From: Melampsora larici-populina 98AG31
Lineage: Eukaryota > Basidiomycota > Pucciniomycetes > Pucciniales > Melampsoraceae
Length of the DNA: 64,000 bases
NCBI RefSeq assembly: GCF_000204055.1
Contig: NW_006768777.1
Location: 618,657-682,656 of the forward strand
Reading direction: 5' to 3'
Part shown: positions 1-10,800 of the stretch, piece after piece
Layout of the letters: every line of letters starts with the position of its first letter
Position numbering within the stretch: the first letter of the stretch is position 1
Program-made: the position numbers and the translations under genes
The notes under the pieces: model-generated
Told to the model about the DNA's origin: nothing
What the model saw: the letters and a program-made list of their open reading frames with translations, nothing else
The model's database searches: none

Positions 1-1323
1 ATTCCGATCCTCCATTCGATGTTGAACATTAAGATAACGTTGATAAGGGGAGTGTTGTCTTCAGGGTGAAGGATTTTGCCCAAAGGCACCAAAGGTATTA
101 CGTCTCTTAGTCCTACATCTGTCTCATCTTCTACTACCATGTTGTTAAGAATTACGCATGCTAACATAACTGATTTTAGCTTTTTGGGACTCCAAAAACG
201 AGCAGGCCCAGCTACTATAGCAAACCGTGCTTGAAGGATACCAAAGGTACATTCTATGTCCTTCCTAATTGACTCTTGTTTTTCTGCAAAGTTCTAGTAA
301 AAACATTGGGGAAAAATTGAGAACACAGAATAAAAAGTATGTAAGCAAAGATAAAGGACACACCCTTTTCTTCAAATCCTGAGGGTGCGCTATAGTTTGA
401 ACTATAGTAGCGTATTTTGGATAAATACCATCAGCAAGGTAGTATCCTTGATCATACTGGTGTCCATTGATTTCAAACTCGCACTTCGGTGCTTCTCCTC
501 TGCATAGGCGTTCAAACAGAGGAGAGTGATTGAGCACGTTCAGGTCATTGAGCGAACCAGGTAACCCGAAAAAGGCATGCCAGATCCATCGATCTTTGGA
601 TGCCACAGCTTCCAAAACTATTGTCGGACCACCTTCTTTGCCTTTGTATTGACCGCTATGAGCTTTTGGGCAATTTTTCCATCGCCAATGCATGCAATCC
701 AAGGAACCCAACATGCCAGGGAAGCCTCGTTCTTTGTTTTCCTCAAGTAATCTAGCAGTGTCGGCAGCGTTCGGTTCGCGGAGGTACTCTTCTCCAAAAC
801 GAGATACAATGGCGGCGCAAAACCTGAACATACTTTTGATGGAAGTAGATTCGGCCAGACGTAGATGTTCGTCGTTCATATCGGCGGGTGTGCCGTATGC
901 GAGCATTCTAATAGCTGCAGTGCATTTCTGCAAAGGAGAAAGACCAAGCCTCCGGCAGGCATCGCGCTTCTGAACAAAATAAGTGTCCTCCTGAGTTACT
1001 CCTTCAACTACACGTAAAAACAAGTCTCGACCCGTGCGGAAACGACGTCTAAACAGCTCTTCATCATAGCGAGGGTTCTCTGAGAAGTAGTTGTTGAAAA
1101 GCTCTACGTGAGCTCCTTCGTGGTTTCGATTAATATTGGGGCGTTTTCCCTTTTTAGATCCACCACCGCGTCGCTTTTCGTTGCCTCCCGACGTGACGAG
1201 GTGACGAGCAACGTCCGTGGTGACTTGCGCGGCATTCATGATTAAACACAATCGGTCGTTTGTTTGGCCACACATAGACAATAAGTTGTTCAACCCGAGG
1301 GGGTGGTTGGCCTGCTCAGCCAT
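1..1323 (-). CDS. PIF/Harbinger-type transposase (DDE nuclease), 3' end outside window
   Basis: Mobile-element nuclease that cuts and joins DNA at 3-bp TTA/TAA targets. I start it at the ATG at 1323-1321; the open frame continues upstream only to a TTG. Exon 1 is 1323-364 and exon 2 is 293 to the window edge. The 70-bp intron begins GTGTGT and ends CTAG; splicing joins the frame exactly (..KKR/NFAEKQ). A basic Lys/Arg/Gly-rich stretch lies near residues 50-65. The DDE residues are visible: Asp in GSLDCMHW, Asp in GSLNDLNVL, and Glu in KDIECTFG in exon 2, followed by LQARFAIV. No stop or frameshift was found, so this copy could be functional if its missing end is intact. The right terminal repeat of the element is about 275 bp upstream of the start, at 1598-1620. 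The family call rests on motifs only, but the shared intron with the second copy at 16-17 kb supports it. Confidence 0.88.
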
Positions 1324-1597
1324 TCTTATAAAGATCAATATTGATATCGATGGAAAAACGAAAACATAAGATAGTGAATTTAAGCCAAATCACTATCAAT
1401 AATTCACAACTTGATCACGATACGATCATGAAAATCAAGTATCGCCCTGATGTCATACAATGAATCAGGAGTTCCCAATTGGCTCAAATTAGTCATTGAT
1501 CAAAGGTATTTACACGTCCCCGATTTCACCAACCTCCGCGTATAACTGACATACAGACCGAGGCCTGTCATACAGCCGTCTTACATACTTGCTTTTT

Positions 1598-1623
1598 GCA
1601 CTCCATGGGTGGAGATGCTCTAA
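1598..1623. repeat. Right terminal inverted repeat of the PIF/Harbinger element, plus TAA target
   Basis: On the minus strand the element end reads GAGCATCTCCACCC and is followed outward by TAA (1621-1623), the 3-bp target typical of PIF/Harbinger insertions. The same seven terminal bases GAGCATC, next to TTA or TAA, begin the MITEs at 2825 and 32732 and the sequence at 3637. The matching left end of this element is outside the window, so the duplication cannot be confirmed. Confidence 0.6.
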
Positions 1624-2821
1624 AAGATCTGAACTTTTGGAAGTGTGTCAAATACATTCCTTGTATGTGCGACCCTCTCACTCTTCTCAACCGAACGCAC
1701 ATTCGCTTTGGTTCTCTGTCCCATTGTGACCAGAGTGAAAATCACCAGGTTTGAGATGCAACATATAACAAAAGTCAAGAGATTTAGAACTTATTCTCTA
1801 GGTTTTCTTGAATCGCTCATGAAGCTTCTCAATGTTCACAGGGGACAAGTTAGCCAGCGCTGTCGTCAAAGGAGCACCGCAAATGAGTTAACCTTACCTA
1901 ATTAGCACACAGAAAGTTTTTATCCTTGAACGCAGACGGATGCCGCAGAACACTGCAACACCGCCCAGAAGTCTGGATCATCATGAAATAAATTCAACAA
2001 AGTCCCACACGAACTCTTCCATGCGCTCAAAGCGTGCGATAGTCAGCCTGGACCTTTCTTGAAGGGATGGTAAACCTGACAAAGTCCCACGTTCGCAGGG
2101 CCGTGAACTTTTCTGGCCAGCCCGCGGGCCGCTAGCCATTTCACATCATTTCAAACATTTCACAGTGTTTGAATGTCACTGTGTGTCACACGCCTTCATC
2201 CTCCCAACTGCGTGATACTGAGGATGATGAAATACATTTCCAAATCCTTTTGGGGTGCTTCAATCCATCACTCCTTTAAAATAAAAAAACACATATCAAT
2301 GATGGCAATTGGGATTGCAGAGGATTTGTCATCTGAGAATGGTGGAAGGATTTATCCATACTCAATATTGATCTACGTCTTCTTTCAACAATATCTCAAC
2401 ATCCAATCCACTTCTTTGAATGGATCTTCCTTGCACTTGCTGATAAGGTACCATTAGTAATACCTTTTACGAGTACACTATTGGTTTTGCTTGGAAATGG
2501 TGCATCAAAACCACCTCGACTTGTGAGGTTGATACTGGTGTAGGGGATGATCAATGATGTTTGATGAATGACCTTTGCCATCCTCGCCATAACGGGATTT
2601 TTTGTGAGCTTATCAATACGCTTTGATACATGGCAGCACTTTTTGGGAATATTGCAATGATATTATATATGAAATGCTATGAAATGTACACTTTGTTGTC
2701 ACACGTACTGGCCAGTGTCCCGCGGGCCGCGAGCCAACTTGAACATTTTCATGGCCCTTTGAATGCTCTCCGCTCCATAACCTCAGAGATTTGGGTTGGG
2801 CAGGGAGCTTGCTTCAAGTCC
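1624..2821. other. Gene-free stretch
   Basis: No supportable gene. Short open frames have no recognisable domain or splice pattern. The stretch lies between the right end of the first Harbinger element and the MITE at 2825. Confidence 0.5.
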
Positions 2822-2824
2822 TTA

Positions 2825-3264
2825 GAGCATCAGCACCGGGCCTTGTAAAAAAATAAATGCAGGCTGTTTTACAATCCCGTGGGAATAAAACCAAGGCACT
2901 GGGCCTTGCAAACGGCCTGTATGGTTTACATGACACGTAAAATCATACCTTGAATGTGTAATAATGGACTGCAGCGTAAACGACCCAAAGGACCAAACAT
3001 CTGACCTTAACCTGCCAATATCGGATGTATCACACACAAAGCAACCTCATCTCGATCACACACAAAGCTACCACATGGTCTTCTCACATACCAAGCCCCC
3101 TTGGGCAATGTATTATTTGTACTTTCTAGCTCTTGCAAAGTCTTGGTTTCACCAAAACTTTACAAAGTTCTGGGAAATTAGGCATACATGTTCTTGTCTG
3201 TCAACTCGGTGTCATACAGTGAACAAATTGGGCCCTTTTTTTACAAGGCCCGGTGCTGATGCTC
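2825..3264. mobile_element. Tourist-like MITE with 29-bp perfect terminal inverted repeats
   Basis: A 440-bp non-autonomous element. The first 29 bases (GAGCATCAGCACCGG to a run of seven A) are matched perfectly by the reverse complement of the last 29. The element is flanked by TTA at 2822-2824 and 3265-3267, the Harbinger target duplication. It has no coding capacity; a few open frames cross it but look like chance. The perfect repeats suggest a fairly recent insertion. Its terminal GAGCATC is shared with the transposase-bearing element at the left edge, which may mobilise it (inference). Confidence 0.9.
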
Positions 3265-3633
3265 TTATACCTTTTTCCACACCAAGGATTTGGATATAGT
3301 CCAAAGAGAGAACTTGTGCGCTGATATCTTGCGCTGAGACTACATTTTTTTCCCGAGGAAGTTAATCCCTTCTTGCCAAAAATGTGCTTCAAAGATTGGG
3401 TCTTAGCAGCAAATTTGGACTTGAGAGATAGGTTACATGTGTAATTCTCTGTCAAGAGCCAATATTTGATGTGCATTTTAGGCAAGAGGGGAGCACAATG
3501 TGCCAGAGTCAGGCACACAAGTTCTTCCTTTGGACCAAATGCAAATCCTTGGTGTGGAAAAAGCTATAAGGGTTTGAAGCCAGCTGCCTGCAAAAGCCAA
3601 ATCTCTGAGCTTATGGAACCTACACCTTTGGCG

Positions 3634-3660
3634 TAAGAGCATCTCCAACGGTACTTTGTA
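3634..3660. repeat. Candidate left terminus of a further Harbinger-type element
   Basis: The sequence TAA then GAGCATCTCCAACGG matches the terminus of the other Harbinger elements here. No matching right end with GATGCTC was found downstream before the copia insertion, so the element that carried the NAM-like gene at 4.3-5.8 kb may have lost its right end. Confidence 0.4.
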
Positions 3661-4321
3661 AATGTAACCATATGTAAGCTGTATCTTAAGTTTACAGGGT
3701 TGGGTCAAAAAACAACCATCCAACAGTTGTTTTGTTTCTCACATGTGGCCAGGTGTGTGACCTTGTTTTTGAGGAAAACAGGGTATCACATGTCGACAAC
3801 TTCAAAGTTGAAGGGACATCGCAAAAGATTCAGGAAACAGTATTGGCAACGTTTAGGACATAACCATACCACATGCGTCCAAAGATAACCACATGAATGA
3901 TAATCAATGGTCAGATTACACAAAACAGCCATCACCATTCAATTGCTCAATTGTGCATCAGATTGATTTACTACCCATTTGAGGGTGTCTTAATCACATT
4001 TGATCAGCACAAAAGAGTGTGTGGTGCTTGTGCCCTTTTATCACCAGCAATATATATAAGCTACACATATTTTCACAAAACAAACATCCTACCCTGCCTC
4101 TCTCACTTTTCTTTTATCACTTTTCTTGTTCAATTTTGGTCCACTGTTGCCGCAACTTTATTTTTTCTCCTTCTATACTTCACTCTGAATCATATTCATC
4201 GCGGAGTTATCACTTGTGTTTATCTTCTATCCTTCATACTGAATAAACAGAATCATCACAAAGTTATCACTCGTTTTTTTCTTCTTGAATCAAATTTTAT
4301 TCCTCAATCAGTTATTCAGTC

Positions 4322-5830
4322 ATGCAACCCATGAATTCTTACTTGTCAAGCCAATATGCCTTTGATGACTCAGATTGCACCAATCTACCTGCTGGTGGGG
4401 AGTGTTGTCTTCTGTACTTGTTGTGTATGTTGCCTAATACCAATTAATGTGTGCCACTTTCAGAACCAGGTAACCGTAGACCCAGTGCTGGATTTCATTA
4501 CACCAGCAACTTTTGAGCACCTGGTGGTGAGTTATCTTTTTGCATATGTATCATCAATCACTTGGAGTCAAGTCTGACAAGTATGTGTGTATAATCTCCT
4601 CAGTTCAGGGAGGGGACTCTCATCCCCGGTACGTGGTATTCATTTAAGCCCTACTATTCCCCAATCCATCAGCCCAAATCACGGCCAACATCATACGTTC
4701 CGGCGTCAAGACTCTGTCAGTTCCAATTCCGGTAGTAATCAGACCAACCATCAAGGTTCTATTTCATCCAATTGTAACGGCTATGGTGGTCCCCCCACCC
4801 CTTTGCAGTACAGCCAAGCTCTTTCAACTACAGCAACCAAAGTATTTCACGTGGTGCTTCTGTCTCATTGACCAAACCCAATTTTGAACCATATCTTTGC
4901 CAGTATACTGCTTCTCCTACCAATACACAACAAACCACCCAATCCCAATCCAATCAGGTCTTATCAAAACGTTCACAGTCGGATCGTCAGGTTTCAGTCA
5001 CATCAACATCTGCTTCCACTCGAACCGGTGCTGCCGGATGTGGTTCTAACTTCACCAAGCCTGAATTAGAACAATTGTGCAGTCTTAGCTCAACATATCT
5101 GAGGATTCAATTGTTGGAACCAATCAGAAGGTATCACACTTTTGGAAAAACCTCACGGAGGACTTCAACACCTGACTTCCAGGTAATAATTGCACCCTCA
5201 AGTCTCTGGAATGTTGCTGGGGTTCTCTTAATCACACCATGGCAAAGTTTGCTGGATGCCTTCAACAAATTCAAATGCTTTGTGAGACTGGTAAAGGGCC
5301 TCAAGATCAGTCGGTGGATGCATTAGACTTGTACCAGTCAGAAATTGGAATGGAGTTTAAATTTGTAACTTGTTTTGAGATAGTCAAACACTCTCCAAAG
5401 TGAAAAGTGAACTCCACCGTCCTCAAAAACTGCAGACAACATGGGGTTTCTCAAGACTATGCCATACCCCACAAGCTCATATCCTCCTCTCAAACTGATA
5501 CTTCTTCATCTTCAACTTCTACCAACATGGACCTTGAAGCTTTACCTTCTATGGATAGGCCAGAAGGAAATAAGAAGGCTAAGCGGAACCAAAATTTGAA
5601 AAGCAATGATGAAGTTCAGCCTCAGATCGTTGCTAATCAGACCTCGGAGCTATGTGTTACTGAAAGGAGAGCTGAACAGGGCAAGAGAGCTACCACCACG
5701 CTTGAAAGGATGGTGGACCTCTCTGTCCTAATGATCGACACATTTAAGCTATATGAAAGAAGCTGATCTGGTATTGAGGCAGCCAAAAATTTGATCAACA
5801 CCAAGAATGAAGCTGCTCTACGTGGTGCTT
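4322..5830 (+). pseudogene. Degenerate NAM/Myb-SANT-like companion protein of a Harbinger-type element
   Basis: Several frames have to be joined to read it. An N-terminal piece starts at the ATG at 4322 (MQPMNSYLSSQYAF) and is followed by Ser/Thr/Asn/Gln-rich sequence to about 5040. A SANT-like segment follows, with FTKPELEQLC, SEDSIVGTNQKVSHFW and a Leu/Trp-spaced helix with KFAGCLQQIQMLCETGKG. A C-terminal segment has MDRPEGNKKAKRNQ, the RPxGxKxAK type of motif seen in NAM-associated domains, then ERRAEQGKRA. Stops include a TGA at 5173-5175 and a TGA before 5410, plus frame changes, so it cannot make one protein. Such proteins often accompany PIF/Harbinger nucleases as the DNA-binding partner (family knowledge). 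No nuclease gene adjoins it on this strand. It could instead be a lone host-gene relic. Confidence 0.6.
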
Positions 5831-5984
5831 AGTCCCGTAGGTTGTTATGGATCATCTAGATTAAAATATCATAGATTCCCTTTTGATCCATGTTGTCCTG
5901 GTGTTGTACTGAGTTGGTATTGTCACAGCAAACCTTTTGGTCATTTCATTCTTTTGCAGCAAATGTGCTTGCGCTTTGGTATAC

Positions 5985-6830
5985 ACCACAAGGACACTTG
6001 GATGTCCTTGGGATGCCCGATTTTTTTTGCAGGCAGACGGGTGTCCTGACGGAGCGCTCTGCAAGACACTACCTCAGACATCCAAGCTCGGACACCCCAA
6101 TGAGGTCAATAGTGTGCCCTGAGGAACACCCGATGCAAATTCTGTGGGTATCGGGCACGGCTGTTGTGAGGACACCAGGAGCAGCAATTCCATAAGGGAA
6201 ACCTCACGCTACCCTTCAAGAATCAGTCTTGACACAGTCGGGACAAACCTGAGACCCTCTGGTAGATGAACGGCTTGAGGCATCTGGAGGACATCCTAAA
6301 GGCTGTCATCAAGACATCCTTTTTGTGATTTTGACTATAAATCAACAGTAAAAATTCATCGGGTTCTCAATTTGACTCAATCAAGATAGTTGAGATAAAA
6401 AGATACATAAATACTCAATTGCTGCAGGTTGAACTATATACATCACAGACACGCGGATGTCCCAGGGACGACCGGTTATCATTGCAGGGGGAGGGACGTC
6501 CTGACGAAACTGATCCAAGGAGCCTGGATCACAACTGGAATTTGGGACGTCCCACGGGCTTCCAAAAGTCTTCCTATGGATTCTACATAGGGGGTCCTCA
6601 AGGCACCTGTACGGGCTGCGCTGGGAGCTCTGCATCCGAGAGAACTGCTGGGGCACTCGGCAGTTGTCATGAGGATGTCTTACTAAACTCAAGGACCGAT
6701 TGTAGCACCTGATTCTAGAAACATTCTCTCCGGTCTAGGCTGTCCTAGATGGGCCTCTTGCTCAGCTTGCACACCTGCTATCAGAGCAAGGACACAGCGT
6801 CCAAGACTTCTTGAGAGGGCAAATTTTACT
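5985..6830. repeat. Two diverged direct repeats of an unassigned dispersed element
   Basis: The stretch starting near 5990 (CACTTGGATGTCC, then GTGTCCTGACGGAGC) is echoed at about 6445 (CGCGGATGTCCC, then ACGTCCTGACGAAAC). Phrases from it, such as CAGCGTCCAAGA and TGTGAGGAC, reappear at 14.2-14.4 kb on the other side of the copia insertion. It has no convincing coding potential. It could be the remains of a terminal repeat or of another element class. Confidence 0.35.
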
Positions 6831-6920
6831 GCATTTCAATGCTGTTAAAGGATACAACAATGAAGAAAAACTTGGTATTGTATTTTAGAGGTGAATAAAG
6901 AGAGTTTGACAAGAAGCAAA

Positions 6921-7440
6921 TGTTGGAACAAAATCCTGTCGTAGCAGAAGTTTCTTATTTTCATTTGTTTATTTCTTTGAGTAATTATTACACTAACACA
7001 TACTAAGTATTTTGTACAAAACTACTCACAACCTTTCTGTATAAACTTTAACCTAACCACCAATTGTATCGCTTGATCTAGTTTATCAACTCTCTAAGTC
7101 ACAGAAAGCTTTCTTCTCATTCATTCTTCATTGAAAGCTTTCTTCTTATACAACCATATATCATCTCAAACATTCTCCGGATCAACCTTCTCCTACTAAT
7201 ACTTGACTGATATATTTGTTGTGTGATTTGATAAGGTATGAACTAGCTCTCTGCATTTGTGTTATGTTTTGTGTTCTTTTAGATTGTTGTTTGTGATAAA
7301 AAGAAATTCATTCTTCATTGAAAGCTTTCTTCTTATACAACCATATATCATCTCAAACATTCTCCGGATCAACCTTCTCCTACTAATACTTGACTGATAT
7401 ATTTGTTGTGTGATTTGATAAGGAATCTGAGATTCCTATA
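6921..7440 (+). repeat. 5' LTR of copia element 1
   Basis: 520 bp, beginning TGTTGGAACA and ending ATTCCTATA. It contains a perfect 118-bp internal direct duplication (7119-7236 and 7306-7423) separated by 69 bp. The end lacks the usual CA, but the target duplication and the start of the primer binding site fix the border. Confidence 0.93.
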
Positions 7441-7460
7441 GGTTATGAGCCCAGGCTCTC
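7441..7460 (+). other. Primer binding site matching the anticodon arm of initiator tRNA-Met
   Basis: Directly after the 5' LTR, GGTTATGAGCCCAG is the reverse complement of CTGGGCTCATAACC. That is the anticodon stem-loop, with CAU, of eukaryotic initiator tRNA-Met, not its 3' CCA end. This is the half-tRNA priming known from Drosophila copia. The second copia element in this window has the same site with a longer match. Confidence 0.75.
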
Positions 7461-7807
7461 AGCGTTTATAAATCTCGATCACCAACAATAGTAAACTAGA
7501 GTTTTAAATACAATCTCGGCACGAGAACCCGTTTAATTTAAACTCGAAATACTTTTTCTTGAATCTATTATTGTTCTAGGTTCTTCACTGGTATCTCATT
7601 GAATACAATCATTTGATTCCATCGAATACCGGAGAATTCTCAAAAACTCAATTGAGATACCAAACTTAGTTTGATTACCCCGCACTATTCAAACTCTGAC
7701 ACTGGTTTCGACAACTAATCCAGAACTCAGTCAATCTGGCCCACCCACCACCCCCACAAAATAAACTGTCGATCCCCGAGTCAACACTCGAAACGCCTCC
7801 GATCACT
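7461..7807 (+). other. Untranslated leader of copia element 1
   Basis: About 350 bp between the primer site and the gag-pol ATG. No gene is seen; it should hold packaging and dimerisation signals, which I cannot identify by eye. Confidence 0.5.
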
Positions 7808-10800
7808 ATGGCGACTCCTCAGCCTTCCAACCCCACTCATTCCTCTTTGCTCCTTGGATTGATTCCGAAACTCAATGAAACCAACTGTGTTGATTGGGTC
7901 CTGGGAATCAAAACTTACCTAAAGGGTAGAAAGTTATGGAAACACATCCAACTCGATACCTCTCTATCCGATTCCGACAAACTCGATTTTGAGAAAGTCG
8001 AACAACTAGAAGCCGAACGTGCCATGGTTCTGGAAGTTATACGTGCAACTGTATCGCCCACCCGCCTCCCGGCCATTCGGGGTATTGAAGACCCTAAGAA
8101 GGCCTACGAGCTCTTAATCGAACAGGCATCCCAAGATGATGGCCTGGAAGTTGCTGAATTAATTGCTAAGGTGGCTAATATCAGATACAACGGAAGCGAT
8201 TCTGTCTCATCATTCCTTGACTCCATCAACGATATTCACACTCAACTCGCTGAGGCCACTGCTGAAGATGATGATCTTAAGATTAGTGATAAACTTTTAG
8301 CAGTTTTCCTACTTCTCAGTTTTCCAGGTGATCAGTTCAGCACGATCCGTGATCAGATGTTTGGGGATTTGAAGAACCTAACTACATCCAAGGTTATCTC
8401 TCGTCTACGCACCAAGTCAGCTCTGAGCTCAGTCGACGACACACCGATTGCTATGTCCACTTCAGTCAGGGCTGCACCAACAAACCAACCTCGTGCTGTA
8501 GTGCCTCGAACGGACAAATCACCTAATGCACCTTGTGCTCTCCCGGAGCACTGGAAGTTCACCCATACCAATGGAGTATGCTCAAGGCAACACCGACCGG
8601 GAGGTTCAAACCGTCAACATCATCCCTCTAACAACTCTTCTGCCCAAAATCTATCTGACGAAGAGAAGATCAAACGGTTTAATCGTCTCATGGCTGCTGG
8701 TGTTATCGGTTACAATGCCGAAGCATCCGGATCCCCCACCCCTGCTTCCCCTGCTCCTGTACCGATCACCCAACCTGATCCACCTGTTGACTGCCAGTTC
8801 GCGACTTCGTTCAACACCATTGCGTCTGATCCTGGTAAAGAAGCGATGCTCACAATCTATGCTGAGTATCCCCCACCAACCGCAACTCACAAACCGACTC
8901 TGGCGGATACTGCATGCAATCGCCACATGTTTGGTGATGCTATGCTACTTGACAACCTACGCGAAGTGTCGCCGGTATGGATCAACGTGGCGAACGCCAA
9001 CAAGTCATCTTGGATCATGGCGAATCAAATGGGTACCGCTAAGATTCATGCTTTTGCTTCTGACGGATTGCCGACTTTGGTTGAGATTACAAACGTTCTC
9101 TATTCCCCATCGTTACCTGCCAACCTAATTTCCATCACTGAACTTTACGAGTCCGGATTCAAGCTTGTAGATCCACACTATGGAAGGAACAAGAACGATC
9201 TCAATATGTACTTTTCGGATGACAACAACATCATTCCTGCATACAAGGATTCCGGACCAGGTGGCTTCTGGAAGTTTTATCATTACTCCGAGCCACGTGC
9301 GTTGTCAGTTGTATCACCATCTCCTAACGATGCTGACCTTTGGCATCTCCGTTTTGGGCATCTCAACAACAGGAGTACCTCAAATGTCATGGAGGATGTC
9401 CTGCGACTTAGTCCTAGTGCACCAAAAACTTGCGAGGCCTGCACCTTGGGCAAACAGACAAGGAGCGGTCATTCTGGTACTCTTCCAAGGTCTTCTGTCC
9501 CTGGTTATCGTATCCACTGCGATCTTACCGGTCCTTTTCCCGTTCCGAGTGTTGGTGGTTTTCGGTATACTATGGTTCTTATAGATGATGCTACAAGACG
9601 TAACTGGATCATCCTTTTAAAATGTAAATCTCAGGCGTTTGCAGCCTTTAAACAATTTCATTCCATGCTTATTAATCAAACCTCTTGTAAATTGGCTGTC
9701 TTCAAAACCGACCGAGGAGGAGAATTTACCAGTAATGAATTTTTGTTATACCTTTCTGATAATGGAATAGTACATGAGATGGGTCCCCCTGAAAGTCCTG
9801 AACAGAACTCGGTAGTGGAAAGATTTAATCGGACCATTGCTGATCGTCTGCGAGCTCAACTTATCCATGGTAACCTTCCTGTGAGATTATGGGGTGAGGT
9901 CATTATGGCAACTTCTCACATACTCAACCTTTGCCCGTCCAAATCCATCCGTTACAATTGTCCTGAATACGCATGGCAAATGCTTGCATTAAGAATCAAA
10001 AATCCCAAAATTCATTATGATCGACTCCGCGTTATAGGATGCCTGGCTTATAGCGTACCTCCTGGTCACAGAACAAAACTCTCTCCGCGTTCGGTCAAAA
10101 CTATAATGGTCGGGTATGAAAAATATTCAAACGCTTACCGTCTATGGGACCCGAAGTCGAACCGTATCATTATATCAAACGACACCGTCTTCGATGAGAC
10201 TTGCTTCCCTCTCCGAAATCTTGATAAATCATCTACTGAAGAACTCACTATTTTAAATGACGAGATGTGGGACGAAGTTTGGGAAAATCCTTCACCTCCT
10301 GTGGACAAATCTCAAGCTATACGTGACTTCCTTCAGGGTCCTGCCATTCAAAATGACACTCAAACTACTCAGCCGTCTCTTCGCAGATCTGAACAAAATA
10401 CCCAGCCAGTCGAGCGCTTTGGTGACCTTGTCGGTTATCACTCTGTTGCTGAATGCTATCATGCTTGCCATTCTGATGTGGATGACGGTCCCGACTACGA
10501 TGAACCATCATACACTCAAGCTATGAAGGGTCCTAACAGAGAAGATTGGCTGAATGCAATGGCTGAAGAATTCGCCTCGTTACAACTTCATGCTGTTGGC
10601 CGATTAGTCGAGGCACCTTCTGATGCTAATGTCCTCCCTGGCATGTGGAGGTTAAAACGCAAACGGGATGAATTCGGTCGCATCACAAAGTATAAAGCGC
10701 GCTGGGTTGCTGGTGGAAACCATCAAATTAAAGGAGTTGATTTTGACTCAACTTACGCATCAGTCGGTCTCACTGATACTCTACGAACCTTGTACGCTCT

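Noticed and set aside
2822..3299. Open frames of 70-111 aa at 2822-3037 and 2964-3299
   Set aside because: They lie within or across a non-coding MITE whose ends and TTA duplication are exact.
7441..7460. tRNA gene fragment at the copia edge
   Set aside because: Only the anticodon-arm complement is present, exactly at the LTR border in both elements; no cloverleaf surrounds it.
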